The notes under the pieces: model-generated
What the model was told of the DNA's origin: nothing
Databases searched by the model: none
Seen by the model: the letters and a program-made list of their open reading frames with translations, nothing else
Program-made: the position numbers and the translations under genes
Shown: piece after piece, positions 55,077-64,000 of the stretch
How positions within the stretch are numbered: position 1 is the first letter of the stretch
Layout of the letters: each line of letters begins with the position of its first letter
NCBI RefSeq assembly: GCF_021026345.1
Contig: NZ_JAJNCZ010000005.1
Span: 248,001 to 312,000, forward strand
Origin: Rhizobium sp. GN54
Lineage (GTDB): Bacteria > Pseudomonadota > Alphaproteobacteria > Rhizobiales > Rhizobiaceae
Direction of reading: 5' to 3'
DNA length: 64,000 nucleotides

Positions 55077-56141
55077 TCAGCGCAGGAAGCCGATGATGTC
55101 GGAGACCTCGGCGATCGTCTTCTCGGCCCGGGCGCGGGCCCGTTCGCCGCCATTGCGGAGGATGGCGTCGATATGGGCGGTATCGTCCATCAGCCGGCGC
55201 ATTTCGGCGGTGATCGGCGAAAGAACGTTGACGGCGAGATCGACCAGCGCCGGCTTGAAGGTGGAGAACTGCTGGCCGCCGAACTCCGCCAGGACCTCCG
55301 CCTTCGACCTGTCGGACAGGGCAGCATAGATGCCGACGAGGTTTTCCGCCTCCGGCCGGCCCTTCAGTCCCTCGGTCTCGGACGGCAACGCCTCGGGATC
55401 GGTCTTGGCCTTGCGGATCTTCTTCGAGATGGTCTCGGCATCATCCATAAGGTTGATGCGGGACAGATCGGACGGGTCGGACTTCGACATTTTCTTCGTG
55501 CCGTCGCGCAGGCTCATGACGCGCGGCGCCGGACCCTCGATCATCGGCTCGACCATCGGGAAATAGGCGTGCACGGGCTCGTCGCCGACCAGAATGTCGA
55601 CGCCGGTACCGGAAGCGCGGATCTTGTCCCGGAAGTCGAGATTGAACTTCATCGCGATGTCGCGGGCCAGTTCCAGATGCTGCTTCTGGTCGTCGCCGAC
55701 CGGAACGTGAGTGGCGCGGTAGACGAGGATATCGGCGGCCATCAGGCTCGGATAGGCGAGCAGTCCGAGCGAGGCGTTCTCGCGGTCCTTGCCGGCCTTG
55801 TCCTTGAACTGGGTCATCCGGTTCATCCAGCCGATGCGGGCCACGCAGTTGAAGATCCAGGCCAGCTCGGCATGCTGCGGCACGGCCGACTGGTTGAAAA
55901 CGATATGCTTTTCCGGATCGATGCCGGACGCGATGAAGGCGGCCGCAATCGAGCGGATCTGCCCCTTCAGGTCCTCGTGGACAAGCTGGGCGGTGATCGA
56001 ATGCAGGTCGACGACGCAGTAGATGCAGTCGTTGTCCGCCTGCAGCGCGACGAACTTGCGAATGGCGCCGAGATAGTTGCCGAGATGGAGATTGCCCGTC
56101 GGCTGGACGCCGGAAAAGACGAGCGGCTTGAAAGCGGTCAT
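55077..56141 (-). CDS. trpS: Tryptophanyl-tRNA synthetase
   Basis: A 354-residue class I aminoacyl-tRNA synthetase. The HIGH-type motif is [11 protein letters not shown] at residues 16-26, and the KMSKS motif is in [15 protein letters not shown]. The [32 protein letters not shown] segment is typical for TrpRS. The start at 56141 ([17 protein letters not shown]) has GAGGAC upstream and gives the usual length. Its gene neighbours here are usp and an M15-like protein. Confidence 0.96.
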   Translation of the reverse strand: MTAFKPLVFSGVQPTGNLHLGNYLGAIRKFVALQADNDCIYCVVDLHSITAQLVHEDLKGQIRSIAAAFIASGIDPEKHIVFNQSAVPQHAELAWIFNCVARIGWMNRMTQFKDKAGKDRENASLGLLAYPSLMAADILVYRATHVPVGDDQKQHLELARDIAMKFNLDFRDKIRASGTGVDILVGDEPVHAYFPMVEPMIEGPAPRVMSLRDGTKKMSKSDPSDLSRINLMDDAETISKKIRKAKTDPEALPSETEGLKGRPEAENLVGIYAALSDRSKAEVLAEFGGQQFSTFKPALVDLAVNVLSPITAEMRRLMDDTAHIDAILRNGGERARARAEKTIAEVSDIIGFLR

Positions 56142-56442
56142 GATGTCCTCGTGAGGCTGGTGGAGGGCCCAAGCAGCGGGTGCCGCAACTGGTTCACGGG
56201 CGCGCTTATGCACGGCGGCCGGGGCACAATCAAGCGGGCAATGGCGAGCACGATCCCGACGCGGTGCGGGCAGCGATCGTGGCGTCAAGACGGCACAATC
56301 GCGGCACGCCCTTAATACTCCTTAAGTATTAACTAACATTAGCAATAAAATCCTCACAAAAGCCAATTTTGGGATTTCAGTTCTCTCCGGGGCGGAGGTA
56401 TCCCGGCCAGCTTTGCTGACCGACCTGATCAGGAGAGGTATC
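56142..56442. other. Divergent intergenic region trpS / M15-like gene with inverted repeat
   Basis: No gene is seen in these 301 bases. An 8-bp inverted repeat TTAATACT (56311-56318) and AGTATTAA (56324-56331) lies about 112 bases before the M15-like start, in a local AT-rich patch (56310-56370). The rest is ordinary leader sequence. The TTAA words recur here and could be a repressor or CtrA-like site. Confidence 0.6.
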
Positions 56443-56931
56443 ATGCGGAGAGCATGTTGCATGCTGCTGGCCGGCCTGTTCGCGCTTTCGACTCTCGCCA
56501 TCGACGGCGCGCAGGCGGGCGAGGAGACCAAGCTGAATTTTAAGAAGGACAAGGGACGGATCACGCTCGCCTATGCGACCCAGACGCCACGGGTCCAGCA
56601 TCGCTGTTTCCCGGGGCGGCTGCACGCCGTCCTAGCCCATATTGCGGCACAGACCGGCAGGCGCCCGCTGGTGACCTCCGGCAACCGATCCGGCGGCCGG
56701 CGGGGTTCCTATCATCGCAAGTGCATGGCGGCCGACATCCGCGTGCCCGGCGTTCCGGTCAGTCGCATCGTCGCTGCGGCAAAGACTGCACCCGGCATCG
56801 GCGGCATCGGCACCTATTGCAATGGCATCGTCCATGTCGACGTCGGGCCGAAGCGGCGCTGGAATTACTGCGGGGGGCGCGGTCTCGCCAAGCTGAACAG
56901 ATCGAAATCGAAGGTCGTCGCCATGCGTTGA
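56443..56931 (+). CDS. Secreted peptidase-M15-like (D,D-carboxypeptidase-type) protein
   Basis: A 162-residue exported protein. The signal peptide (CMLLAGLFALSTLAIDGAQA) ends near residue 25. The zinc-site pattern is SYHRKCMAADIRV (H-x6-D) and HVDVG, resembling the M15A/YcbK peptidases that cut peptidoglycan peptides. SGNRSGGRRGSYH is close to the family's SGYRS...SxH motif. A catalytic Glu/His beyond HVDVG is not clear, so activity is likely but not shown. The ATG at 56443 has AGGAG seven bases before. Confidence 0.85.
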   Translation: MRRACCMLLAGLFALSTLAIDGAQAGEETKLNFKKDKGRITLAYATQTPRVQHRCFPGRLHAVLAHIAAQTGRRPLVTSGNRSGGRRGSYHRKCMAADIRVPGVPVSRIVAAAKTAPGIGGIGTYCNGIVHVDVGPKRRWNYCGGRGLAKLNRSKSKVVAMR

Positions 56932-56959
56932 GACGCAGGCGGGACCCATGCGCCGGCAA

Positions 56960-57364
56960 TCAGGACGCCGGCTGCAGCAAGTCCCACCTGTTGCCGAAGG
57001 GATCCTCGAAGACGGCAACGGTGCCGTAGGCCTCCGTGCGCGGCTGCTCCAGGAAACGGACGCCGGCGGCGACGAAGGCGGAAAAGTCGCGCTCGAAATC
57101 GCCGGTATGGAGGAAGAAGCCGACACGGCCGCCCGTCTGCCTGCCGATCGCAGCCACCTGCGCCTCGCCGACGGCCTCCGCCAGGAGCAGCCCCGTGCCG
57201 TCGCCGCCGTTGTCGCCTCCCTTGGGGCGCACGACTACCCAGCGCTTGCCGTCGGGCAGTTGCGTGTCCTCGACGAGGTCGAAGCGCAGCGCCCCGCAAT
57301 AGAAGGCGATCGCGCGGTCGTAGTCCGGCACCACCAGCGTGACGAGCGCAATCCGCCCCTTCAT
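56960..57364 (-). CDS. VOC-family (glyoxalase/bleomycin resistance-like) protein
   Basis: A 134-residue vicinal oxygen chelate protein. It has the usual two beta-alpha-beta-beta-beta units: [33 protein letters not shown] and FFLHTGDFERDFSAFVAAGVRFLEQPR, ending in VFEDPFGNRWDLLQP. The metal ligands of a dioxygenase cannot be identified with certainty, so the substrate is unknown. The ATG overlaps the murJ stop codon (ATGA), so it is translated together with murJ. Confidence 0.86.
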   Translation of the reverse strand: MKGRIALVTLVVPDYDRAIAFYCGALRFDLVEDTQLPDGKRWVVVRPKGGDNGGDGTGLLLAEAVGEAQVAAIGRQTGGRVGFFLHTGDFERDFSAFVAAGVRFLEQPRTEAYGTVAVFEDPFGNRWDLLQPAS

Positions 57365-58947
57365 TCGCCGCTCTCCGGTGCCGGCTTTGCCTTGCGCCTG
57401 ATGTTGCGGCGGATCATGCCGAGGTCGGCACCGCCGATCAGGAAGGCGACGCCGAAATAGATCACCATCGACAGGCCGATCAGGGCGCCGAGCGCGGCCA
57501 CCTGCTCCAAAAGCGAGGCGGTGGAGGCGAGCCGTGCCGCCATCAGCCCCGAGGCGTAGTCGAGGCTTGCGGCCATGACGAGGGCGGCTATCACCAGCCG
57601 TGCCACGCGCCAGGCCAGCGCCCTCTCCAGCGGCCAGTGGCCACGGCGGACGAGCGTGACGAACAGGAAGATCGCCGTCAGCCAGCCCGAGGTCGCCTCG
57701 GCGGTGGCGATGCCGCGTTCGTGGAAATGGGGAAAGAGCGAGACGGCCAGCACGCAATTGACCACCACCGAGAACAGCGTGATGCGCATCGGCGTCTTCG
57801 TATCCTCGCGGGCGAAGAAGCCGGGATTGAGTGCCTTGATCATCACGAAACCCGGCAGGCCGAGGCCGTAGATCGCGAGCGTGCCTGCGACGATGGAAGT
57901 GGTCTCGGGCGAAAACGCGCCGCGCTCGTAAAGGACGCGGACGATCTCGTCGGAGATGACCCAGAGGGCGGCCGCGGCCGGCAGCGTCAGGAACAGCACG
58001 AATTCCAGCGACCGGTTCTGCAGGTTGGCCGCCTCCCGCTCGTGCCCGCCCTTCAGCGCGCGCGCCAGTTCCGGCAGCAGCACGACGCCGACGGCGACGC
58101 CGACGACGCCGAGCGGCAGCTGATAGACGCGATCGGCATATTGCAGGGCCGAGATCGCCCCCTCCCGGGTCGAGGCGATCATCTGGCCGATGATCTGGTT
58201 GATCTGGGTGATGCCTCCGGTGACGGCGGCCGGCAGCGCCAGCCACAGCAGCCGCTTGACGTTCGGCGTCATCCTCGGCCGGCGAAAGCCGATGCGCATG
58301 CCGGCATGCAGGACGCCCGCATAGAGGACCACCATCTGCAGGATGCCGGCAGCCAGCACGCCCCAGGCGAGATACCAGGCCGTATCCAGCGGCGAGGCGC
58401 CGGTGTAGAGCCCGAAGACGAGCGCGCTGATCAGCACGAGATTGAGGAAGATCGGCGCGACGGCGGCGGCGAAATAGTGGTGCAGCGAATTCAGCATGCC
58501 CGAGAGCATCGCCGTCAGCGACATGCACATCAGGTAGGGGAACATGACGATGGCAAGCCTGACCGTCACGTCGAACTTCTCCGGGTCGCCCACGAAACCC
58601 GGCGCGATGACCCAGGCGACGATCAGCGGCATCGCCAGTTCCATGGCGATGGTGATGAGCATCAGCACGGTGAAGAGGACGCCGAAGACCTCCTCGGAAA
58701 AACGCTTGGCGCCGTCGACGCCGCCGGCCTCGATCTCCTTGGCGAAGAGCGGCACGAAGGCGGCGTTGAAGGCTCCCTCGGCAAACAGGCGGCGAAACAG
58801 GTTCGGAAAGCGGAAGGCGGCATAGAAGGCATCCGCCATCGGACCGGTGCCGAGTGCCGCCGCCATCAGCGTTTCGCGGGCGAAGCCCAGGATACGGCTG
58901 CCGAGCGTCGCGCCGCCGACGGTAGCAAATTTCGTGACAAGGCTCAT
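57361..58947 (-). CDS. murJ: Lipid II flippase MurJ
   Basis: A 528-residue MviN-type membrane protein with about 14 helices that moves lipid II across the inner membrane. Family segments include [21 protein letters not shown] at the N-terminus, [22 protein letters not shown], and the later [25 protein letters not shown]. The start at 58947 overlaps the glnD stop by 4 bases (ATGA). The pairing glnD-murJ is conserved in Rhizobiales. A VOC gene follows with a further 4-base overlap. Confidence 0.95.
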   Translation of the reverse strand: MSLVTKFATVGGATLGSRILGFARETLMAAALGTGPMADAFYAAFRFPNLFRRLFAEGAFNAAFVPLFAKEIEAGGVDGAKRFSEEVFGVLFTVLMLITIAMELAMPLIVAWVIAPGFVGDPEKFDVTVRLAIVMFPYLMCMSLTAMLSGMLNSLHHYFAAAVAPIFLNLVLISALVFGLYTGASPLDTAWYLAWGVLAAGILQMVVLYAGVLHAGMRIGFRRPRMTPNVKRLLWLALPAAVTGGITQINQIIGQMIASTREGAISALQYADRVYQLPLGVVGVAVGVVLLPELARALKGGHEREAANLQNRSLEFVLFLTLPAAAALWVISDEIVRVLYERGAFSPETTSIVAGTLAIYGLGLPGFVMIKALNPGFFAREDTKTPMRITLFSVVVNCVLAVSLFPHFHERGIATAEATSGWLTAIFLFVTLVRRGHWPLERALAWRVARLVIAALVMAASLDYASGLMAARLASTASLLEQVAALGALIGLSMVIYFGVAFLIGGADLGMIRRNIRRKAKPAPESGE

Positions 58948-61784
58948 TCGGCGACCCTGACCCCCGGTTTGGCGCCCACGGGCGCCACGATGCCCGACGG
59001 CATCCGGTCGCGCGCCTCGTCAGCTTCCTCGGCCATCACCGCCTTCAGCCGGGCGATGATGTTGGCCTGGCGGTTCTCGTTGGTGATCTTCTGGCCGAGC
59101 AGGTCGTTGACGTAGAAGGTGTCGATCACCTTCTCGCCGAAGGTGGTGATGTGGGCCGAGGCGATGTCGAGCGACAGGTCCGACAGGACCGCCGTCACCT
59201 CGGACAGGAGACCGGGCCGGTCGAGGCACTCGATTTCGATCACCGTGAACTTGTTGGACAGCGCATTGGAGATCGTTACCGCCGGCGGCACGGTGAAGGT
59301 CTTGGAGCGCTTGCGGCCACGGGTCCGGTTGGCGATCACCTCCGGCAGGCGCTTGCGGCCCGAAAGCACGTCCTCGATCATCTTGCCGATATTGGCCGCG
59401 CGCCGCATCTCGTCGGCATCGTTCGGGAACTCGCGATTGACGAGGATCGTATCCAGGGCGCGACCGTCGGAGGTGGTGTGGATCTGAGCGTCGACGATGT
59501 TGGCGCCGGCGGCCGCACAGGCGCCGGCAATCACCGTCAGGAGTCGCGGATGGTCGGGCGAGAGGACGGTGATCTCGGTGATGGCGTGGAAGCTATCCGT
59601 GCGCACCATGGTCGCGAGCGCCTGCCTGGCCTTGTCGGCGCCGCGGATGAAGTCCGCATGGCGCACCTGCTCCTCCAGCGAGACCGTCAGCAGATAGGGA
59701 TCGTAGTGCAGGCGGGCATAGGCCCTGCGGTCCTTCTGGCTCCAGTCGGCGAGCGCCTCCGACAACGCCTCGCGCGCGGCCTTCGCCCGTTCCTTGCGCG
59801 AGACCTCGGAGAAGCCGCCCGACAGGACGAGTTCGGTCTCGTAGTAGAGCGTTCGCAGCAACTGACCCTTCCAGCCGTTCCAGACGCCCGGGCCGACCGC
59901 GCGGATATCGCAGACGGTCAGCACCAGCAGCATCTTCAGGCGCTCCATCGAGCGCACCTTGTCGGCAAAATCGACGATGGTCTTGCGGTCGTTGAGGTCG
60001 CGCGTCTGCGCCACCATCGACATGACCAGGTGCTCCTCGATCAGCCAGACGACGAGCTCGGTCTGTTTCGGGGTCATGCGGAAGCGCTGGCAGAGCTTGC
60101 GCGCCAGACGGGCGCCGGCGACCGAATGATCCTCCGGCCGGCCCTTGGCCACGTCGTGCAGCAGGACCGCCACATAGAGCGGCAGGCGATCCTCGATGCT
60201 GGGCATGACCTGCATGGCGGCCAGCGGGTGCGCCTCCGTCTCGCGCCCCTGTTCGATGCCGGACAAGACGCCGACGGAGCGGATCAGGTGCTCGTCGACC
60301 GTGTAGTGATGATACATGTTGAACTGCATCATCGCGACGATCTTGCCGAATTCAGGGATGAACCGGCCGAGCACGCCGGATTCGTTCATCCGCCTCAGCA
60401 TCAGGGCCGGATCGCGCGGGGAGGTCAGGATCGACAGGAACAGCCGGTTGGCCTCCTCGTCCTCGCGCAGCGCGTTGTTGATCAGGCGCAGCGACCGGGT
60501 GACCAGTTTCAGGGCGTCGGGATGGAATTCCAGCCCGTTGAGGTCGGCGATGTGGAAGAGCCGGATCAGGTTCACCGGATCGCGCTTGAACACGTCGGGG
60601 CTCGCGATCGTGATGCGGCCGCGGTCCTCGACGAAATCGAGCGAGCCCGGGATCTTGCGGTTGCGGCGGGTGAAGCGGCTGATCACAGCGGTGATGCCCG
60701 GCGCCTCCTTGGCCTGCTGGTCCTCGAGTGCGGCGCAGAAGATGCGCGTCAGGTCGCCGACGTCCTTGGCGACGAGGAAATAGTGCTTCATGAAGCGTTC
60801 GACGGCCGACAGCCCCGGATGCGGCTGATAGCCGAGGCAGGCGGCGATCTCCGACTGCACGTCGAAGGACAGCCGCTCCTCCGCCTTGCCGGTGAGGAAA
60901 TGCAGGTGGCAGCGAACGGCCCAGAGGAAATCGTCGGCCTTCTGGAACAGCTTGAACTCGTGGCGCGACAGGACGCCGAGCTTCACGAGATCCTCCGGAT
61001 CGCGGATGTTGTAGTAGTATTTGGCGATCCAGAAGAGCGTGTGCAGGTCGCGCAAACCTCCCTTGCCCTCCTTGATGTTCGGCTCGACCAGATAGCGCGT
61101 GTCGCCGGCCTTGCGGTGGCGCTCGTCGCGCTCGGCGAGCTTGGCGGCGATGAATTCCGGTCCCGTGCCGAGCATAATCTCGCGCTCGAAGCGGACGGAG
61201 AGCTCGTCGAACAGCGGCCGCGAACCGCACACGTAGCGTGCCTCGAGGATCGCGGTACGGATCGTCATGTCATCCTTGGACAGCGAGATGCAGTCCTCGA
61301 TGCTGCGGGTGGCGTGGCCGACCTTGAAGCCCATGTCCCAGAGCAGGTAGAGCATGAACTCGATCGCCGGCTCGCTCCAGGGCTGCGGCCTGGGCGGCAG
61401 CAGGAACAGAAGGTCGATGTCGGAGCCCGGCGCCAGCGTGCCGCGGCCATAGCCGCCGACGGCAGTCACCGTGATGCGGGCGGCCTCCGGGGCCATCGCC
61501 GCGCTGAAGACATGGTTCAACGCGAAATCGTGGACGACGGAAATCAGCTGGTCCTGCAGCCAGGAGAGGCGGGCGGCGCAGGCAAGACCGCTGCCGTCGG
61601 CAAAGAGCAGTTCCCGCGCCTGCTCGCACCCCAACTGGTATGCCTTCTTGAGCTCGGCCAGCAGCGCCTGGCGCATGCGGTCGCGCTGTTCGGCATTGGC
61701 GCTGGCGATGAATTCGCACTTTGCCCTCAGGGCGGCGACGTCAAGCAGGCCGGAATGGGCCGGTACCGTTACTTTGCTGTCCAT
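58944..61784 (-). CDS. glnD: PII uridylyltransferase / uridylyl-removing enzyme
   Basis: A 946-residue nitrogen sensor that adds UMP to PII proteins at low glutamine and removes it at high glutamine. The nucleotidyltransferase site is [23 protein letters not shown]. The HD domain carries [22 protein letters not shown]. Two C-terminal ACT domains follow ([21 protein letters not shown] and [20 protein letters not shown]), which sense glutamine. The length is typical for alphaproteobacteria. It is the first gene of glnD-murJ-VOC. Confidence 0.96.
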   Translation of the reverse strand: MDSKVTVPAHSGLLDVAALRAKCEFIASANAEQRDRMRQALLAELKKAYQLGCEQARELLFADGSGLACAARLSWLQDQLISVVHDFALNHVFSAAMAPEAARITVTAVGGYGRGTLAPGSDIDLLFLLPPRPQPWSEPAIEFMLYLLWDMGFKVGHATRSIEDCISLSKDDMTIRTAILEARYVCGSRPLFDELSVRFEREIMLGTGPEFIAAKLAERDERHRKAGDTRYLVEPNIKEGKGGLRDLHTLFWIAKYYYNIRDPEDLVKLGVLSRHEFKLFQKADDFLWAVRCHLHFLTGKAEERLSFDVQSEIAACLGYQPHPGLSAVERFMKHYFLVAKDVGDLTRIFCAALEDQQAKEAPGITAVISRFTRRNRKIPGSLDFVEDRGRITIASPDVFKRDPVNLIRLFHIADLNGLEFHPDALKLVTRSLRLINNALREDEEANRLFLSILTSPRDPALMLRRMNESGVLGRFIPEFGKIVAMMQFNMYHHYTVDEHLIRSVGVLSGIEQGRETEAHPLAAMQVMPSIEDRLPLYVAVLLHDVAKGRPEDHSVAGARLARKLCQRFRMTPKQTELVVWLIEEHLVMSMVAQTRDLNDRKTIVDFADKVRSMERLKMLLVLTVCDIRAVGPGVWNGWKGQLLRTLYYETELVLSGGFSEVSRKERAKAAREALSEALADWSQKDRRAYARLHYDPYLLTVSLEEQVRHADFIRGADKARQALATMVRTDSFHAITEITVLSPDHPRLLTVIAGACAAAGANIVDAQIHTTSDGRALDTILVNREFPNDADEMRRAANIGKMIEDVLSGRKRLPEVIANRTRGRKRSKTFTVPPAVTISNALSNKFTVIEIECLDRPGLLSEVTAVLSDLSLDIASAHITTFGEKVIDTFYVNDLLGQKITNENRQANIIARLKAVMAEEADEARDRMPSGIVAPVGAKPGVRVAE

Positions 61785-61876
61785 GGAATGCGGCCGCCTG
61801 CTGCCTTTCTGCCTGTGGTCACCTCCCGGTGCCGAAGGGCTATAGCCCTTTTTGGACCGCCGCGACAGCCCTGCTT

Positions 61877-64000
61877 CTAGCGATCGCCGGCTTCCTTCTT
61901 GAGTGCGTAGAGCGCCTCCAGCGCCTCCCGCGGCGACATGTCGTCCGGGCTCAGGCCCTTCAGCATCTCGTCGATCTTGGCGTTGCCAGCGGCCTTACCC
62001 GCCTCCTCGCGCCGGACCGCCACCTGGAACAGCGGCAGGTCATCAATCAGTTGGCTTGCCGGGTTCTTGCGATCGGCGTCCTCCAGCTTGGCGAGCACGT
62101 CCTTTGCCCGCGCGACGACGGATGCAGGGAGCCCGGCGAGCCGCGCCACCTGGATGCCGTAGGAGCGGTCGGCGGCACCGGGGCCGACCTCGTGCAGGAA
62201 GATCACCTCGCCGTCCCACTCCTTCACCCGCATCGTGGCATTGGAAAGGCGGCCGAGCTTTTCGGAAAGCACCGTGAGCTCGTGGAAATGGGTGGCGAAC
62301 AGGCCGCGGCAGCGATTGGCCTCGTGCAGGTGCTCGACCGCCGCCCAGGCGATCGACAGGCCGTCGAAGGTCGCGGTCCCGCGGCCGATCTCGTCCAGGA
62401 TCACCAGCGAATGCTCGGTCGCCTGGTTGAGGATCGCCGCCGTCTCGACCATCTCGACCATGAAGGTCGAGCGGCCCCGCGCCAGGTCGTCCGAGGCGCC
62501 GACGCGCGAAAACAGGCGATCGACGATGCCGATATGGGCACTCTCGGCCGGCACATAGGAGCCCATCTGCGCCAGAATGGCGATCAGCGCGTTCTGCCGC
62601 AGGAAGGTCGACTTACCGCCCATGTTCGGGCCGGTCAGGAGCCAGATCGCGCCGTCTCCCTTGCCGCCTACCGGAGAGAGGTCGCAGGCATTGGCGACGA
62701 AGGGATTGCCCGCCTGCCGGCGCAGCGCCTGCTCGACGACCGGATGGCGGCCGCCCGCGATCGCAAACATCTTCGAGCGGTCGACGACCGGACGGCAATA
62801 GGCCTGTTCCTCGGCTAGGACCGCAAGCCCCTGCGAGACATCGACGACGGACAAGGCGCGCGCGGCGGCCTTGACCGCATCGGCCTGCGCGACCACCGCC
62901 TCCGTCAGCACCTCGAACGCTGCAAGCTCGATCGCCAGCGCGCGGTCGGCGGCATTGGCGATCTTCGTTTCCAGCTCCGACAGCACGGTGGTGGTGAAGC
63001 GCATCGCGCCCGCCATGGTCTGGCGATGGATGAAGCGCGCCTTGGCCTCGTCGCCCTCGGTCAGCGCCGAGGCGTTCCCGGCCGAGACCTCGATGAAATA
63101 GCCGAGCACGTTGTTGTGCTTGATCTTCAGAGACTTGACGCCGGTCTCCTCGGCATATTGCAGCTGCAGGCCGGCGATGACCCGGCGCGACTGGTCGCGC
63201 AGCGCCCGCATCTCGTCGAGTTCGGCGTCCGCACCCTCGCGGATGAAGCCGCCGTCGCGCTTCAGGAGCGGCAGTTCGTCGCCGAGCATCGAGGCGAGCC
63301 GTTCGACCAGGTCCGCCGGCAGTGCCTCGATATCCCTGCGGGCAGCGGCCAGTTCGCCTTCCAGATCCTGCGCCGCCATCATGCCGGCGACCGCCGAGGC
63401 CGCCCGCAGGCCCTGCAGCAGGGCGCCGAGATCGCGCGGGCCGCCGCGGCCGAGCGCCAACCGGGAAAGCGCGCGCGGCATGTCCGGTAGAAGCTTCAGC
63501 GCATCGCGCAGATCGGAGGCGAAGGACGGCCAGGCGGCAAGGGCGGCAATCGAATCCAGGCGCTCGTTGACCGGCTCCGGATCGGTCAGCGGCGACATCA
63601 GCCGCTCGGCCAGAAGCCGCGCGCCGCCGCCCGTCACCGTCCGGTCGATCGCCTTCAGCAGCGTGCCGCTCTTCTCGCCGGAAAGCGTGCGCACCAGTTC
63701 GAGGTTGGCGCGCGTCGCCGGATCGATGAACAGGGTCGAGGCCGCGCTCTCGCGCTCGGGCAGCCCGAGCGGCGGGCGCTCGGCGATCTGCGTCTTCTCC
63801 ACATAGGCGATCGCGGCCGAAGCCGCCGAGAGCTCGGCGCGCGAGAAGGTGCCGAAGCCGTCGAGCGTGCCGACGTCGAAGTAGCGGGCAATCCGGCCCT
63901 CCGCCGTCGCGCTGTCGAACAGCACCGCCGGCTGGGGAACGACGACCCTGCCCAGAACGTCGACGACGGGGCGGAACTCGGGATCGTGGAACAGCGTGTC
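61877..64000 (-). CDS. mutS: DNA mismatch repair protein MutS, partial (N-terminal part outside window)
   Basis: The frame is open from the window edge through 707 residues to the stop at 61877, so the N-terminal mismatch-binding domain is missing. Visible parts are the connector/lever region, the clamp, and the ATPase with Walker [15 protein letters not shown], Walker [16 protein letters not shown] and the ATHFHELT signature. The C-terminal end [31 protein letters not shown] includes the dimer/tetramer helix. It lies 92 bases before glnD. Confidence 0.97.
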   Translation of the reverse strand, partial: DTLFHDPEFRPVVDVLGRVVVPQPAVLFDSATAEGRIARYFDVGTLDGFGTFSRAELSAASAAIAYVEKTQIAERPPLGLPERESAASTLFIDPATRANLELVRTLSGEKSGTLLKAIDRTVTGGGARLLAERLMSPLTDPEPVNERLDSIAALAAWPSFASDLRDALKLLPDMPRALSRLALGRGGPRDLGALLQGLRAASAVAGMMAAQDLEGELAAARRDIEALPADLVERLASMLGDELPLLKRDGGFIREGADAELDEMRALRDQSRRVIAGLQLQYAEETGVKSLKIKHNNVLGYFIEVSAGNASALTEGDEAKARFIHRQTMAGAMRFTTTVLSELETKIANAADRALAIELAAFEVLTEAVVAQADAVKAAARALSVVDVSQGLAVLAEEQAYCRPVVDRSKMFAIAGGRHPVVEQALRRQAGNPFVANACDLSPVGGKGDGAIWLLTGPNMGGKSTFLRQNALIAILAQMGSYVPAESAHIGIVDRLFSRVGASDDLARGRSTFMVEMVETAAILNQATEHSLVILDEIGRGTATFDGLSIAWAAVEHLHEANRCRGLFATHFHELTVLSEKLGRLSNATMRVKEWDGEVIFLHEVGPGAADRSYGIQVARLAGLPASVVARAKDVLAKLEDADRKNPASQLIDDLPLFQVAVRREEAGKAAGNAKIDEMLKGLSPDDMSPREALEALYALKKEAGDR

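Noticed and set aside
56960-58528. One long 522-residue reading of the VOC gene continuing upstream through murJ
   Set aside because: The in-frame upstream part is an out-of-frame shadow of murJ. The real VOC start is the ATG at 57364, which overlaps the murJ stop.
59151-61880. 909-codon open frame antisense to glnD
   Set aside because: It mirrors glnD codon bias and has no domain. glnD motifs on the minus strand are complete.

Overview
This is a chromosomal window from a GC-rich alphaproteobacterium of the Rhizobiales, most probably Rhizobiaceae (Rhizobium/Ensifer/Shinella type). The evidence is the cell-cycle regulator GcrA, the complete phoR-pstSCAB-phoU-phoB cluster, the block mutS-glnD-murJ, the block mur-olsA-miaB-phoH-ybeY-corC-lnt-phrR-metK-trmB, a SAM-II riboswitch in front of metZ, BA14K and DUF1236 envelope proteins, and a RIME-like intergenic repeat. 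All functional calls are read from sequence motifs and gene order; no database search was run.

Layout. 1-7.1 kb: dcd (partial), riboswitch-controlled metZ, apaG, hslO, the argDF operon and gcrA. 7.1-15.9 kb: the phosphate cluster on the minus strand, with ppk2 divergent from phoR. 16-18.4 kb: an unknown membrane protein and a nitronate monooxygenase-like enzyme. 18.5-24.4 kb: a 5.8-kb integrative element in the 3' end of tRNA-Thr(CGT), bounded by 19-bp direct repeats. It carries a tyrosine integrase, an unknown membrane protein, a serine recombinase, an extremely AT-rich stretch and a two-gene cassette of unknown function. 24.4-33.4 kb: an AI-2E-type permease, a BA14K protein, fadD, pgi, a fructokinase-like kinase, pyrE, DoxX and a Crp/Fnr regulator. 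33.6-43.1 kb: accessory housekeeping genes, including a Sel1-repeat protein, a proline racemase-family enzyme, a metallophosphoesterase, a chemoreceptor, a nucleoside hydrolase, a small heat-shock protein and trmB. 43.2-54 kb: the long minus-strand run metK to nfuA. 54.4-64 kb: usp, trpS, an M15-like secreted protein, a VOC protein, murJ, glnD and mutS (partial).

How genes work together. metZ and metK form and use methionine, with metZ under SAM feedback. PhoR/PhoB/PhoU/PstSCAB form the phosphate uptake and sensing circuit, and ppk2 links it to polyphosphate. phoH, ybeY and corC form a conserved RNA/ribosome-maturation and transport block with lnt. glnD is the nitrogen-status sensor. fadD and the nitronate monooxygenase-like gene share a LiuR-type palindrome, and pgi and the fructokinase share a LacI-type palindrome, which suggests two small regulons inside the window.

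The most unusual signal is in the element. The first protein of its two-gene cassette ends in Asp-Leu-Asp-Glu-Asp-Ile-Pro-Phe, a close match to the C-terminal protein-docking tip of bacterial SSB, on a predicted helical protein that does not look like SSB. Its translationally coupled partner is a coiled-coil protein with a C-terminal membrane segment. This is the best candidate here for an undescribed system.
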